From the NCBI GenBank assembly GCA_021531775.1, contig JAFBIU010000004.1:1-64000 (forward strand): 64,000 bases of DNA. Direction: 5' to 3'. Numbering within the stretch: position 1 is the first letter of the stretch; each line of letters begins with the position of its first letter. Under the pieces are notes generated by a model. It did no database searches. It was not told where the DNA came from and was given only the letters and a program-made list of their open reading frames with translations. The translations under genes were made by a program, and so were the position numbers. Source of the stretch: Parabacteroides distasonis. GTDB lineage: Bacteria > Bacteroidota > Bacteroidia > Bacteroidales > Tannerellaceae. Shown in pieces: positions 26,929 to 37,190 of this stretch.

Positions 26929-29900
26929 TCAGGCTGACGGCTGCGTTCGTTGAATATCCTCCAATACCTTGGAAGCCTTTTCGACCGTGGGAACCGACTG
27001 AATAACAATGCTTCGTTTGCCTTTCAGATCGCGTAGGTTACATGTCGTCGGATGCTTGCTGATGTAACCCAGCAACTTGTCGAACGCTTCACTCTGGTAA
27101 TAGGGACTTTCGACATTGGCAATGAGGTGAAGAATCATGCGTGCCTGTTTCAGCACCACCTTCTCCAAGCCCAACTGCTTGGCCATGCGCCGGAGCCGGA
27201 CAATCTGGATCAGCTCCTGCCCTTCGTGTGGAATCTTGCCGAAACGGTCTTCCAAACGGCTGACAAAGGCCTGTATGTCACGCTCTTCTTCCATTCTATC
27301 CAATTCACGATAGAGCGAAACGCGCTCGGAATCGTTCGGAATATAGGTGGGCGGGAAAAGCAGCTCCAAGTCGCTCTCGATGTAGGTTTCACGTACATAG
27401 CCACTGCCTGTGTCGCGATGTTCGCCAGTGGTGTCTGCATACAGTTCGGCAAACTCGTCGCTCTTCAATTCATCAACGGCCTCTTCAAGAATCTTCTGGT
27501 AGGTTTCATAACCCAAGTCGGCAATGAAGCCGCTCTGTTCAGAACCTAACAGGTTGCCGGCTCCTCGGATGTCGAGGTCCTGCATGGCAATGTGAATGCC
27601 ACTGCCCAGATCGGAGAAGTTCTCGATGGCTTGCAGACGACGACGTGCCTCGGGTGTCAGTGTGCTGAGTGGCGGCGAGAGCAGGTAACAGAAGGCTTTC
27701 CGGTTACTTCGTCCGACACGTCCGCGCAACTGATGCAGATCGGACAAGCCGAATTGCTGGGCGTTGTTGACAATGATGGTGTTGGCGTTAGAAACGTCAA
27801 TGCCGCTCTCCACAATACTCGTCGCCACCAATACGTCGTATTCATAGTTCACAAAATCGAGGATGATCTTCTCCAGCTTGGCCGGTTCCATCTGCCCGTG
27901 TCCGACAGCAACACGTGCATCAGGCACTTCACGGTGAATCAGGGCTTCGATCTCGTAAATGTTCTGAATGCGGTTGTTGATGACGAAAACCTGTCCGTTG
28001 CGGCTCATTTCAAAGTTAATGGCTTCGCGGATGATATCGGGATTGAACCGCTCCACTTCGGTTTGCACCGGATAGCGGTTGGGTGGCGGAGTCGTGATGT
28101 TGCTCAAATCGCGGGCACCCATCAGCGAGAATTGCAGTGTACGCGGAATGGGTGTGGCCGTCATGGTCAACGTATCGACGTTGCTCTTCAGCTGGCGCAA
28201 CTTCTCTTTCACCGAGACGCCGAACTTCTGCTCTTCGTCAATGATGAGCAGTCCCAAGTCCTTGAACTTTACATCATTGCCAACAATCCGATGTGTCCCG
28301 ACGAGGATATTGATCTCTCCGGCCTCCGTCTCTTTCAGGATTTTACGAATCTGCGCAGCCGTACGGGCACGACTGATGTAATCGACACGACAAGGGAAAT
28401 CTTTCAAGCGTTCGGAGAAGGTCTGATAGTGCTGGAAGGCCAAGACGGTCGTAGGCACCAGCACAGCTACCTGTTTGTTGTCTGCCACCGCCTTGAAAGC
28501 GGCGCGGACGGCTACTTCAGTTTTGCCGAATCCCACATCGCCACAGATCAGCCGGTCCATGGGACGCTGTGCCTCCATGTCGCGCTTCACCTCGGCAGTT
28601 GCCTTCATCTGGTCGGGTGTATCTTCATACAGGAAACTGGCCTCCAACTCGTGCTGCAGGAAACTGTCGGGACTGAAGGCGAATCCCTGCTCCTTCCGCC
28701 GTTTGGAATAGAGCAGAATCAGATCGCGGGCAATGTCCTTGACCTTCTTCTTAGTCTTCTCCTTGATCTTTTCCCAGGCTCCCGTGCCCAACTTGTTGAG
28801 TTTCGGAGGTGTGCCACTGTCCTTGCCTTTGTATTTCGACAGTTTATGCAAGGCATGGATACTGACGAAGAGAATATCGTTGTTTTGGTAAATCAGTTTG
28901 ATGGCTTCCTGAATCTTGCCGTTCACGCTTGTGCGCACCAGGCCGCCAAACTGTCCTACTCCATGATCGATGTGGACGATGTAATCGCCAATGGTGAATT
29001 GATTCAGCTCCTTGAGCGACAGGCTGATTTTTCCGCCACGTGCCTGATCACTCCGGAGATTGTACTTGTGGAAACGATCAAAGAGCTGATGGTCCGTGAA
29101 GAGACAAATTTTCAAGGTGTCGTCGGCGAATCCTTCGTGAATGGTCTTGTTGACAGGCGTGAAGGGAATGGGGTCGCCTCGGTCTTCAAAAATGGTTCGG
29201 ATACGGTCGGTCTGTTTTTCCGTATCGCTCAAAATGTAAAGTGAATAACTTTCGTCCAAGAAACGGTGGAACGACTCGCTCACCAGATCGAAATTCTTGT
29301 GGCAAACAGGCTGCATCCGGCAGGGAAAAGCAATCGTTGCATCCGCTACGCCAAAGGCTTTTGCTCCTATGTGAATCCGTCTGAAACGCAATGCCTCGTG
29401 CAGGAAATCGTCTGCCTGCACTAACTTGCGTCGCATCTGGTCGGCATCGGCAAAGGAGTCTTCGTCTGCCTGTACCGGTTCTTCGTTCCAAATGGCACCG
29501 ATCCGCTCCTTACACCAGGCCAGGTCTCGCGTCACGAGCAAGGTCGAATCGGGCAAAGAAGCCAACAGGGAAGCTGACTTCTGCGAATCGTTTCGCATCT
29601 CCGGGACAATGTAAATGGTTTCGAGCTTCTCCTTGGAGAGCTGCGTCTCTACGTTGAAGGAGCGGATGCTCTCAATCTCATCTCCAAAGAAATCGATACG
29701 GTACGGAAACTCGTACGAGTAGGAAAAGACGTCGATAATGCTGCCTCGAATGGCAAATTGACCAGGTTCATAGACATAGTCAACCAATTGAAATCCATAC
29801 GAATGGAGCACGTCGCAAACGAACTGGTGATCCAACCGGTCTCCTTGATGAATACGCAAGGTGTTTTGCTGCAAGACAGCTTGCGAAACAACCCGCTCAG

Positions 29901-30288
29901 CCAATGCCTCCGGATAGGAAACCAGCATGAAAGGGCGATCGGGTTCCTGTAACAGGTTCAGGGCTTCGGTACGCAGAATCTCGTTGGCCGAGTCGATATG
30001 TCCATACTTGATGTCGCGCCGATAGGCGGAGGGGAAGAAACAGATCTGGTCGCCACCGGTCAACTGGCACAAGTCGTGGTAAAAATAACCCGCCTCCTCC
30101 AGATCGTTCAACACACACAACAGACTGGTCTGCCCTTTCGAAAAGAGGGAGGCCATGGTCAAAGCAGCTGCCGACCCAGTCAATCCGCTCAGATACAGGT
30201 TCCGTACAGATTCTTGCCGAAGGGTCTGCTGCAAAGCTGTCACCCCGGGATGGGTGGCAAATTGTTCCAATAATGCTTTTATATCCAT
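26929..30288 (-). CDS. mfd: Transcription-repair coupling factor
   Basis: A 1119-residue ATP-dependent translocase that removes stalled RNA polymerase and recruits UvrA. In order it has UvrB-like N-terminal domains, a CarD-like RNA polymerase-interacting domain (NQFTIGDYIVHIDHGVGQFG), SF2 motor domains with Walker A GDVGFGKT and LLIIDEEQKFGV, and a C-terminal TRCF domain. Length is typical. The EamA transporter gene ends three bases before its start, so the two are translationally close. It is part of a long minus-strand run. Confidence 0.97.
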   Translation of the reverse strand: MDIKALLEQFATHPGVTALQQTLRQESVRNLYLSGLTGSAAALTMASLFSKGQTSLLCVLNDLEEAGYFYHDLCQLTGGDQICFFPSAYRRDIKYGHIDSANEILRTEALNLLQEPDRPFMLVSYPEALAERVVSQAVLQQNTLRIHQGDRLDHQFVCDVLHSYGFQLVDYVYEPGQFAIRGSIIDVFSYSYEFPYRIDFFGDEIESIRSFNVETQLSKEKLETIYIVPEMRNDSQKSASLLASLPDSTLLVTRDLAWCKERIGAIWNEEPVQADEDSFADADQMRRKLVQADDFLHEALRFRRIHIGAKAFGVADATIAFPCRMQPVCHKNFDLVSESFHRFLDESYSLYILSDTEKQTDRIRTIFEDRGDPIPFTPVNKTIHEGFADDTLKICLFTDHQLFDRFHKYNLRSDQARGGKISLSLKELNQFTIGDYIVHIDHGVGQFGGLVRTSVNGKIQEAIKLIYQNNDILFVSIHALHKLSKYKGKDSGTPPKLNKLGTGAWEKIKEKTKKKVKDIARDLILLYSKRRKEQGFAFSPDSFLQHELEASFLYEDTPDQMKATAEVKRDMEAQRPMDRLICGDVGFGKTEVAVRAAFKAVADNKQVAVLVPTTVLAFQHYQTFSERLKDFPCRVDYISRARTAAQIRKILKETEAGEINILVGTHRIVGNDVKFKDLGLLIIDEEQKFGVSVKEKLRQLKSNVDTLTMTATPIPRTLQFSLMGARDLSNITTPPPNRYPVQTEVERFNPDIIREAINFEMSRNGQVFVINNRIQNIYEIEALIHREVPDARVAVGHGQMEPAKLEKIILDFVNYEYDVLVATSIVESGIDVSNANTIIVNNAQQFGLSDLHQLRGRVGRSNRKAFCYLLSPPLSTLTPEARRRLQAIENFSDLGSGIHIAMQDLDIRGAGNLLGSEQSGFIADLGYETYQKILEEAVDELKSDEFAELYADTTGEHRDTGSGYVRETYIESDLELLFPPTYIPNDSERVSLYRELDRMEEERDIQAFVSRLEDRFGKIPHEGQELIQIVRLRRMAKQLGLEKVVLKQARMILHLIANVESPYYQSEAFDKLLGYISKHPTTCNLRDLKGKRSIVIQSVPTVEKASKVLEDIQRTQPSA

Positions 30289-30291
30289 CTG

Positions 30292-31227
30292 TCAATCCAG
30301 AAAAAACAGGGAGACACCCACCACACTGATGAGCGCACCCAAGATTTCACGAAAGGTCACGCGTTGTTTGTACAACAAATAAGAGGGTAACAGGATCATA
30401 ATCGGTGTCAATGCCATCAAGGTAGAGGCAATGCCTGCTTCCGTATATTGAACTGCCATCAACGAAAATGAGACGCCCAAGAAGGGACCAAAGATCGTTC
30501 CGACTGTAGCCGACCCCATCGCTTTCCGATCGCGCACAGCTCGTTGTAACCGATTACCTTGATGGGTAGACAACAGGATGATGATGAAACCGATCACACC
30601 GATGATAGCTCGGATTTGTGTCGCGGCAAAGGGTACCATGAATTGTTCGACAGCACTGTCCAAATCAACAGTCTCCATGAAATAGTTCATACCCAACTTG
30701 CTGAAAACCAATCCTACGCCCTGTCCCATGCCAGCTCCGATGCCATACAAGACGCCTTTCCAAGGGAGCGAAATGTGCCAACCGGGATGGTCGCCTCCTG
30801 ACTTGCTCACGATGGAGAGAGCAATGCCCGCAATGGTGACGAACATACCTAACCAGGCTTGTGGAGGCAACTGTTCGCCCAAGATCAGCCAACCCGTCAG
30901 AGCTGCTGAAGGCGGTGCTAAGGTCATGAAGAGTTGCCCGAAACGGGAACCGATGTAGATGTAGGAGTTGAACAGGCAGTAGTCGCCCAACACATATCCG
31001 ATGAATCCGGATATTCCCAACCAAAGCCAGGCTTCCCCATTCGCATGCAGCGGATAAGGCGCACCGGTCGTTACCCAAAGCGTCACTCCCAACATGACCA
31101 ACGAGAGCGAGAGGCGAATCACGTTGAGCGACAGGGTGCCGACTCGCTTTCCTGCATATTCAAAACAAAGGGCCGTGGCTGTCCAAGAAACCGCCACACC
31201 CAATGAAATCATTTCACCCAGATACAT
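30292..31227 (-). CDS. DMT/EamA family transporter
   Basis: A 311-residue inner-membrane protein with about ten hydrophobic helices and two EamA repeats (first from MYLGEMISLGVAVSW to about SIVSK, second from about PWKGVLYGIGAGMG to the end). It is a drug/metabolite transporter with unknown substrate. It lies between dnaB, 36 bases upstream, and mfd, three bases downstream, on the same strand. Family members often export amino acids or metabolites, but nothing here fixes the substrate. Confidence 0.9.
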   Translation of the reverse strand: MYLGEMISLGVAVSWTATALCFEYAGKRVGTLSLNVIRLSLSLVMLGVTLWVTTGAPYPLHANGEAWLWLGISGFIGYVLGDYCLFNSYIYIGSRFGQLFMTLAPPSAALTGWLILGEQLPPQAWLGMFVTIAGIALSIVSKSGGDHPGWHISLPWKGVLYGIGAGMGQGVGLVFSKLGMNYFMETVDLDSAVEQFMVPFAATQIRAIIGVIGFIIILLSTHQGNRLQRAVRDRKAMGSATVGTIFGPFLGVSFSLMAVQYTEAGIASTLMALTPIMILLPSYLLYKQRVTFREILGALISVVGVSLFFLD

Positions 31228-31263
31228 GTGCTTGCTTGTTTTGTGCTATTGGACTTTTTCTGA

Positions 31264-32841
31264 TTAGAAGGGGACCTCGTTGGGATTTCCTTGTGGCAGG
31301 TTGAAGTCGCCACCAGGTGCCGAAGAGAGATTGCCAAACGGATCGCCACCGGGAGCAGCTGTTCCTCCTCCGTAGGCATTGTCTCCAACACTTCCAGCCT
31401 TATTACCTGCTGAACTGAACTCGCGTACGGGCATGTCGTCTTCAATATTCATAAACTTTGCATATTCGCTCTTGAAGCGGAGACGCACATCACCGGTTGC
31501 ACCATTACGATGCTTGGCAATAATGATTTCGGCTAAACCAATCAATGAGTTTCCCCGTTCATCTTCCGTGATCTTGTAGTATTCAGGTCGGTGAATGAAG
31601 CAGACCATATCGGCATCCTGTTCGATGGCTCCGGACTCACGCAAGTCGGCCAACTGCGGACGTTTGCCTTCCACACCTTGACGCGCTTCAACACCACGGT
31701 TCAACTGCGACAAGGCAATGATCGGGATGTTCAACTCCTTGGCCAATCCTTTCAACGAACGCGAAATCATGCTGACCTCCTGCTCACGACTACCGAAATT
31801 CATGCCACTGGCATTCATCAACTGCAAATAGTCGATGATAATACACTTGATTCCATGCTCTCGGACCAATCGACGCGCTTTCGTTCGCAACTCGAAAACC
31901 GAAAGACTCGGCGTGTCGTCGATATAGATCGGAGCATCGTACAGTTCCTTGATCTTAAAGTCCAGCTGTTGCCATTCGTAGCCTTCAAGACGACCACTCT
32001 TGATCTTCTCACCTGGAATCTCACATACATTGACAATCAAACGGTTCACCAACTGAACGTTACTCATTTCCAACGAGAACAGGGCTACTGGAATGTTGAA
32101 ATCGACTGCCATATTCTTTGCCATAGAGAGAACAAATGCTGTTTTACCCATGGCCGGACGAGCGGCAATGATAACCAAATCGGAATCCTGCCATCCGGAC
32201 GTGATCTTATCCAAACCACCGAAACCGGTTCGCAATCCACTCAAGCCCTCCTTCTGGTTAGCGGCACGCTCCAACATTTCCAAGGCATCCTTGATCACGG
32301 GATTGATCTGCGTCACGTCTTTCTTGACATTCCGTTGCGAGATTTCGAAGAGCTTGCCCTCCGCCTCCTGCATCAGGTCATCCACATCAATGGTCTCATC
32401 AAAAGCACTGTTCTCCACTTGAGCGGCAAAAGAGATCAGTTCACGTGCCAGGTATTTCTGCGCAATAATGCGAGCATGATACTCAATATGAGCACTGCTG
32501 GCAACCTGACTGGTCAATTGGGCAATATAGACCGGACCGCCAACATCTTCAAGTTCTCCTCGACGACGCAATTGCTCTGTCACAGTCAACATATCGACCG
32601 GCCGCTGGCTGACAGCCAGATCCACAATAGCCGAGAAGATTTTCTCGTGAGCCTTCTCATAGAAGCACTCTGGCTTCAGAATCTCACTGACAATTGAGTA
32701 CGCATCCTTTTCTAACATTAATGCGCCCAAAACGGCCACCTCCAGCTCACGTGCTTGTGGCTGGATACGACCGGCTAAGTCAGCAGGCAAAGCGGCCGGT
32801 TTCTTTCGTCCCCGGCCTGTTCCTTTGGTTATTTCTGCCAT
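31264..32841 (-). CDS. dnaB: Replicative DNA helicase
   Basis: A 525-residue hexameric helicase of the replication fork. The N-terminal primase-interaction domain (QARELEVAVLGALML onward) is followed by the RecA-like motor with Walker A ARPAMGKTAF and the segments CIIIDYLQLM and ADLRESGAIEQDAD. The C-terminal tail is rich in Gly, Asn and Pro, which is common in Bacteroidota. The ATG at 32841 is used because upstream in-frame starts run into the S9 peptidase gene, which ends at 32868. No intein is present. Confidence 0.97.
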   Translation of the reverse strand: MAEITKGTGRGRKKPAALPADLAGRIQPQARELEVAVLGALMLEKDAYSIVSEILKPECFYEKAHEKIFSAIVDLAVSQRPVDMLTVTEQLRRRGELEDVGGPVYIAQLTSQVASSAHIEYHARIIAQKYLARELISFAAQVENSAFDETIDVDDLMQEAEGKLFEISQRNVKKDVTQINPVIKDALEMLERAANQKEGLSGLRTGFGGLDKITSGWQDSDLVIIAARPAMGKTAFVLSMAKNMAVDFNIPVALFSLEMSNVQLVNRLIVNVCEIPGEKIKSGRLEGYEWQQLDFKIKELYDAPIYIDDTPSLSVFELRTKARRLVREHGIKCIIIDYLQLMNASGMNFGSREQEVSMISRSLKGLAKELNIPIIALSQLNRGVEARQGVEGKRPQLADLRESGAIEQDADMVCFIHRPEYYKITEDERGNSLIGLAEIIIAKHRNGATGDVRLRFKSEYAKFMNIEDDMPVREFSSAGNKAGSVGDNAYGGGTAAPGGDPFGNLSSAPGGDFNLPQGNPNEVPF

Positions 32842-32867
32842 ATATGAATTGTCCCTTGCTTTTTGAT

Positions 32868-35336
32868 TTATAATGATTTCGGTTTGTACAAGGCGTTCCA
32901 CCACGTTGCATCATCTTGCAACCATTTGGCGAACCAAGCGAAAATGGTGTTTTGCCATTGCAACCGTTTATCATAATCCAAAATATGATGATCTTGTCCC
33001 TCGACTGCGACAAAAGCAGTTTCACGACCCAACAGCTTCAAGGCCGTAAACATCTGAATACTCTCACCGACCGGCACATTGGTATCGACTGCACCATGCA
33101 GGAAGAGCAACGGTGTGTGAATCTTATCGGCATTGTAAAGTGGACTCTGATCGACAAAGAGCTTCTTGTCGCTCCACGGATAGCTGTTGGCCATCGAAAC
33201 TTCACTATAAGAATAGCCCCAATAACCTTCACCCCAGTAGCTGGTGTGGTCGCTAATGCCCGCATGTGAAATGGCTGCGGCAAAAATGTCGGTTTTCGTC
33301 TGCAGGTATTGGGTCATGAATCCACCATACGAAGCTCCAATACAACCGATTTTCTGTGCATTGACAAACGAATGTTCCTCACAGAAACGTTTCGTTCCCT
33401 CGATAATGTCTTCAGCAACTCCCTCACCAGCTGTATTGACGTGACGAGCCGAGAACTCCTGACCGAAACCGGTAGCTCCGCTCGGTTCAATCACATAAAC
33501 CACATAACCTAAAGCGGCATAGGCATGGTGCGGATAGCGGCTCTCGAAAGTACGTTCCGTCGGAGAGCAACCGCCATAATAGTTGACAATCATCGGATAT
33601 TTCTTCGACGGATCGAAATGAGGTGGCAAGTAGAAGCGGCCATAAATCACATCGCCCCGAGAATTGGTGAAGTTCCACGCCTTGCATTCTCCCAACTGTA
33701 CATCTTTCAAGATATCCTTACTCAAATCTTCAACCAATGTCTCCTTTTGCGACTTGGTCTGAATGACATAAAGACGATCGGAGTTGGAAGCTCCCTGTCC
33801 GTAATAGGCCAAAACAGGTGCCTGATCAGCCAAAGAGAATCCATTGACCAAATCTTCTGTCTCTTTCACCTGCTGGATCTTGCCATTGGCCGGATTCAGC
33901 GTATAAAGACTCACGTAGTCACGATTCTCAGCCGTGAAGTAGATTTGTCCGTCAGCGCGGCTCCAAACCGCACGACCCACACTCGGATTAAAACTCTTCG
34001 TCAACGGCTGGACCTTCTTCGTAGCAATGTCCATCAGATAGAGCTGTCCATCGGTCATACTCGGTGTCTGGCCCTCTTTCACATTCTTACCTATGCCATT
34101 GAATGTCTCTGGTGAACCTCCGAACAACACCTGTTTTCCGTCGGGCGAGAACTGTCCACCATGTACAAACCCATCCTGATCTACCAACAGTTCGCTCTGC
34201 ATCGTCTGCAAATCAAGACGATAGATGGAAGTCAACGTAGTCGGACGTTTCGTCAACCGGTCTTTGCTGGTTGACACCAGCAGATAACGGCCATCAGCTG
34301 AAATGTCGCTCACATAACTGTTATGGAAACCGAAAGTCAGCGGCTGCATCAATCCGCTCTTCAAATCATATTTAGCTGCGTACGAACGGTTACGCCAGCC
34401 CGGCTGACGATCGTCTGGAACAATCACTTCATAAATCTCCTTTTTCTCCTTGGGTCCCTCTTGTGTCAATGTGAAGAGCAACCAATCCTCCGTCGGTGCA
34501 AATTCGAAAAATCCTTCTGGCAACTGTTTCGCAACCACTTGCTCCTGACCCGTAGCTGGGTCAACCGTCACCAAATCACGACCCTCCACGCCTGTACGTG
34601 TGTAATAGTAACGGTTCGAGCGAGGCATCCATTGCAGACGTTCGGTACGTTCTGCCAATACACGACCCGTTGCATAATCAGTTACACGACTGTAGTTCTT
34701 CACCTTACCACCTTCGGCTGTGTGACGATAACTGGTGATCAAATATTGTCCATTGGGCGAAATGGCCACTCCACTGAAACGAGTGCCCAACAAGACATCC
34801 GACATGTTATAGAGATGCTTGCCATCTTCCCGGAAAGCTACAATTCCATCCTTCTCGGTCTCGACACTTACCCGGATAGAATCGGTTTCTCCTGCCTTCG
34901 AAAGGTATTTGATAGCAACCGGATGCGTAGAGGGCTCCAAAGTCAACTCCGTTCCCTGCACAGCCTTTCCATCGACAAACAGTTTGTAATGGCGAATGCC
35001 TTCGATATGCAACTTGGCCTTCGTATAGGTTGTATTCTCCAACGTGAAACCGACCAAATGCAATGCATAGCCATGCTGACAACCGGGCAACACCTCCCCT
35101 TGCCAAGCTGTTCCCTGCTGAAGCACATCCAGTGAAAGGGGCGCATCCAGCAACGACTCATACGAGAAGGGCTTGGACTGCACATCGACTGTCTCGATTT
35201 GGAAAGGAGCCTGAACGGCATAAGGTCCCGCATAACGGAACGAGCGAACCGGCTGGTTTTCGGCTGACAACAGCAGCCCGCAGCACATTGCGCTCAAACA
35301 TAAAATTCTTCTTCTAACTTTCATACCTGTTTTCAT
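32868..35336 (-). CDS. S9 family peptidase (dipeptidyl/oligopeptidase type), exported
   Basis: An 822-residue serine peptidase with an N-terminal signal peptide (RRRILCLSAMCCGLLLSA), a beta-propeller of PD40-like blades (for example DISADGRYLLVSTS and QFSPDGKQVLFGG) and an alpha/beta hydrolase domain. The catalytic triad is S669 in GASYGGFM, D751 in HGAVDTNVP and the His of DHHILDY (783 or 784). It probably releases dipeptides or short peptides in the periplasm. Its ATG overlaps the stop of the upstream metallo-hydrolase gene by four bases (ATGA), so the two are translationally coupled. Confidence 0.94.
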   Translation of the reverse strand: MKTGMKVRRRILCLSAMCCGLLLSAENQPVRSFRYAGPYAVQAPFQIETVDVQSKPFSYESLLDAPLSLDVLQQGTAWQGEVLPGCQHGYALHLVGFTLENTTYTKAKLHIEGIRHYKLFVDGKAVQGTELTLEPSTHPVAIKYLSKAGETDSIRVSVETEKDGIVAFREDGKHLYNMSDVLLGTRFSGVAISPNGQYLITSYRHTAEGGKVKNYSRVTDYATGRVLAERTERLQWMPRSNRYYYTRTGVEGRDLVTVDPATGQEQVVAKQLPEGFFEFAPTEDWLLFTLTQEGPKEKKEIYEVIVPDDRQPGWRNRSYAAKYDLKSGLMQPLTFGFHNSYVSDISADGRYLLVSTSKDRLTKRPTTLTSIYRLDLQTMQSELLVDQDGFVHGGQFSPDGKQVLFGGSPETFNGIGKNVKEGQTPSMTDGQLYLMDIATKKVQPLTKSFNPSVGRAVWSRADGQIYFTAENRDYVSLYTLNPANGKIQQVKETEDLVNGFSLADQAPVLAYYGQGASNSDRLYVIQTKSQKETLVEDLSKDILKDVQLGECKAWNFTNSRGDVIYGRFYLPPHFDPSKKYPMIVNYYGGCSPTERTFESRYPHHAYAALGYVVYVIEPSGATGFGQEFSARHVNTAGEGVAEDIIEGTKRFCEEHSFVNAQKIGCIGASYGGFMTQYLQTKTDIFAAAISHAGISDHTSYWGEGYWGYSYSEVSMANSYPWSDKKLFVDQSPLYNADKIHTPLLFLHGAVDTNVPVGESIQMFTALKLLGRETAFVAVEGQDHHILDYDKRLQWQNTIFAWFAKWLQDDATWWNALYKPKSL

Positions 35337-36109
35337 ATAATTGATTTGTTGCTGACAAGTTCTATTTCTAATCCATCGTAAGCATACTGCACGTGTGCCG
35401 GCAATGACTGCTCTGCTACGGCATGCAGGCCGATCCTGTGGCTCATGTGCGTCAAATAGGCCTGTTTCGGTTGCAAACGGTCAATCAAGGCCAAAGCCTG
35501 AGGCACACTCTCATGCGACGGATGTTCCGCCTCGCGCAAGGCATCGAGCACCAAAACATCCACCCCTTGCAACTTCGGCACTTCTGTTTCCGGAAGCGTC
35601 AAGATGTCTGTCAAATAGGCAAAGTTTCCGATTCGGAATCCCAAGATAGGCAATCGTCCGTGCATAACCCGGATCGGCTGTACCAGCACACCAGCCACCT
35701 CAAAAGGTTCCAACGAAATGGTGTGCAACGCCAAGCGAGGAACACCCGGGTAGGGATGTGCCCGGAAAACATAGGGGATGCGCGTCTCGATCGCCTCCAC
35801 CACATCCGACTCCGCGTAGATGGGAACGGCTCCCTGGCGGCAATAGGGACGCAAATCATCCAATCCGCCCACATGATCGTAATGTTCGTGGGTGAGCAAT
35901 ATTCCATCCAACTGATAAATCCGGCTCCGGATCATCTGCTGGCGGAAATCGGGTCCGCAATCGATCAAAATCCGTTTCCCAGCTGTCTCCACCAGCACAG
36001 AGGCACGGAGACGATTGTCACGCGGATCGTTGCTTTGACAGACTGCACACGAACAACCGATCTCAGGAACACCTGTCGAAGTACCTGTACCTAAAAATGT
36101 CACTTTCAT
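35333..36109 (-). CDS. MBL-fold metallo-hydrolase
   Basis: A 258-residue metallo-beta-lactamase-fold protein. The metal motif LTHEHYDHVGG is intact, with further ligands in IDCGPDFRQQ, VMHG and LTHMSH. The N-terminal FLGTGTSTGVPEIGCSC and CAVC resemble the PhnP/RNase Z-like subgroup. The four N-terminal cysteines could bind a structural zinc. Likely a phosphodiesterase, substrate unknown. It sits between murB, 22 bases upstream, and the S9 peptidase, four-base overlap. Confidence 0.9.
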   Translation of the reverse strand: MKVTFLGTGTSTGVPEIGCSCAVCQSNDPRDNRLRASVLVETAGKRILIDCGPDFRQQMIRSRIYQLDGILLTHEHYDHVGGLDDLRPYCRQGAVPIYAESDVVEAIETRIPYVFRAHPYPGVPRLALHTISLEPFEVAGVLVQPIRVMHGRLPILGFRIGNFAYLTDILTLPETEVPKLQGVDVLVLDALREAEHPSHESVPQALALIDRLQPKQAYLTHMSHRIGLHAVAEQSLPAHVQYAYDGLEIELVSNKSII

Positions 36110-36131
36110 CGTTTTGATCCGATCTATTCTC

Positions 36132-37145
36132 TCAACCTATATAATTCACCTCGGGAACCAGTTCAATGCCGAATCGATCCTGCACGGCCGTACGGATACT
36201 CTCCGCCACCAAAGCAATCTCATGCCCAGTCGCATCACCCAGATTCACCAGGACCAACGCCTGTTTCTCATACACGCCCACCGGTCCATGCTGCTTGCCT
36301 TTGAAGCCACACTGTTCGATGAGCCAACCTGCCGGCACCTTCACCCTTCCCTCCGAAGCGGGATAAGAGGGTATTTCCGGATGAGCAGCCTGCAACTGCG
36401 CAAACTGTTCTGCCGAAATCACCGGATTCTTGAAGAAACTGCCTGCATTACCCAACTGATCCGGATCAGGCAACTTCTCTCGACGAATGGCAATGACAGC
36501 CTCACGGACGGCAGCTACCGTCACAGGCTGACCGGCCAGCCGCTGTTGCAAATCACCATAACCCAATTGGAAACGGGTCGGATGTTTCTGCAAACGAAGT
36601 GTCACATACGTTATAATATAAGGATCATGATGCGGATCCTTGAAATAACTGTCGCGATAACCAAACCCACATGCTGCATGGTCGAAAATGCGCTTTTCAA
36701 ACGTGAGCTGGTTGTAGGCTTCCACGCTCTCGACTACATCCTGTAGTTCCGCACCGTAAGCACCGATATTCTGCACAACGGCTCCGCCCAATTCAGCCGG
36801 AATGAGTGACAGATTCTCTACACCGCCCCAACCGTGACTAACGGCAAAAGCAACGATTTCGTCCCACTTTTCAGCTGCTCCGCAACGCAGCCACACCTCT
36901 TCAGCGGTCTCACGGACCACTTCACGGCCTCGAATCTGCGAATGGAGGATAATCCCGTTCAGATCATTCAAGAAAAGTTGGTTGTTGCCTCCGCCGAGGA
37001 TCACGGAGTAGCACTCCTGAAAATACTCGTCACGCAAGATTCGGCCCAACTCCTCTTCCGTCTCATACTCCATGAACCAGCGTGTTTTCACCGGCAGATG
37101 GAATGAATTATAGCGTTCTAACGAAAAATTCTGTTCGATTCTCAT
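36132..37145 (-). CDS. murB: UDP-N-acetylenolpyruvoylglucosamine reductase
   Basis: A 337-residue FAD enzyme that reduces UDP-GlcNAc-enolpyruvate to UDP-MurNAc in peptidoglycan synthesis. The N-terminal YNSFHLPVKTRW, the FAD segment VILGGGNNQLF, LSLIPAELGGAVVQNIGAYG, and the catalytic-region NAGSFFKNP are intact. It is of the type I (E. coli-like) length class. It has its own -7 box and is followed by the MBL and S9 genes. Confidence 0.96.
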   Translation of the reverse strand: MRIEQNFSLERYNSFHLPVKTRWFMEYETEEELGRILRDEYFQECYSVILGGGNNQLFLNDLNGIILHSQIRGREVVRETAEEVWLRCGAAEKWDEIVAFAVSHGWGGVENLSLIPAELGGAVVQNIGAYGAELQDVVESVEAYNQLTFEKRIFDHAACGFGYRDSYFKDPHHDPYIITYVTLRLQKHPTRFQLGYGDLQQRLAGQPVTVAAVREAVIAIRREKLPDPDQLGNAGSFFKNPVISAEQFAQLQAAHPEIPSYPASEGRVKVPAGWLIEQCGFKGKQHGPVGVYEKQALVLVNLGDATGHEIALVAESIRTAVQDRFGIELVPEVNYIG

Positions 37146-37167
37146 GTTTTGTTTCTCGATTTGTGGA

Positions 37168-37175
37168 CAAATGTA
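37168..37175 (-). promoter_or_regulatory. -7 box (TACATTTG) for murB
   Basis: On the minus strand TACATTTG followed by TCC matches TAnnTTTG, 22 bases before the murB ATG. It starts the transcript running through the MBL and S9 genes. Confidence 0.7.
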
Positions 37176-37190
37176 CGGATAATTCTGGTT

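Noticed and set aside
27592-29244. 550-codon plus-strand frame opposite mfd
   Set aside because: mfd has every motif on the minus strand; the antisense frame shows no domain.
31591-32697. 368-codon plus-strand frame opposite dnaB
   Set aside because: dnaB is complete on the minus strand; the frame is a shadow.
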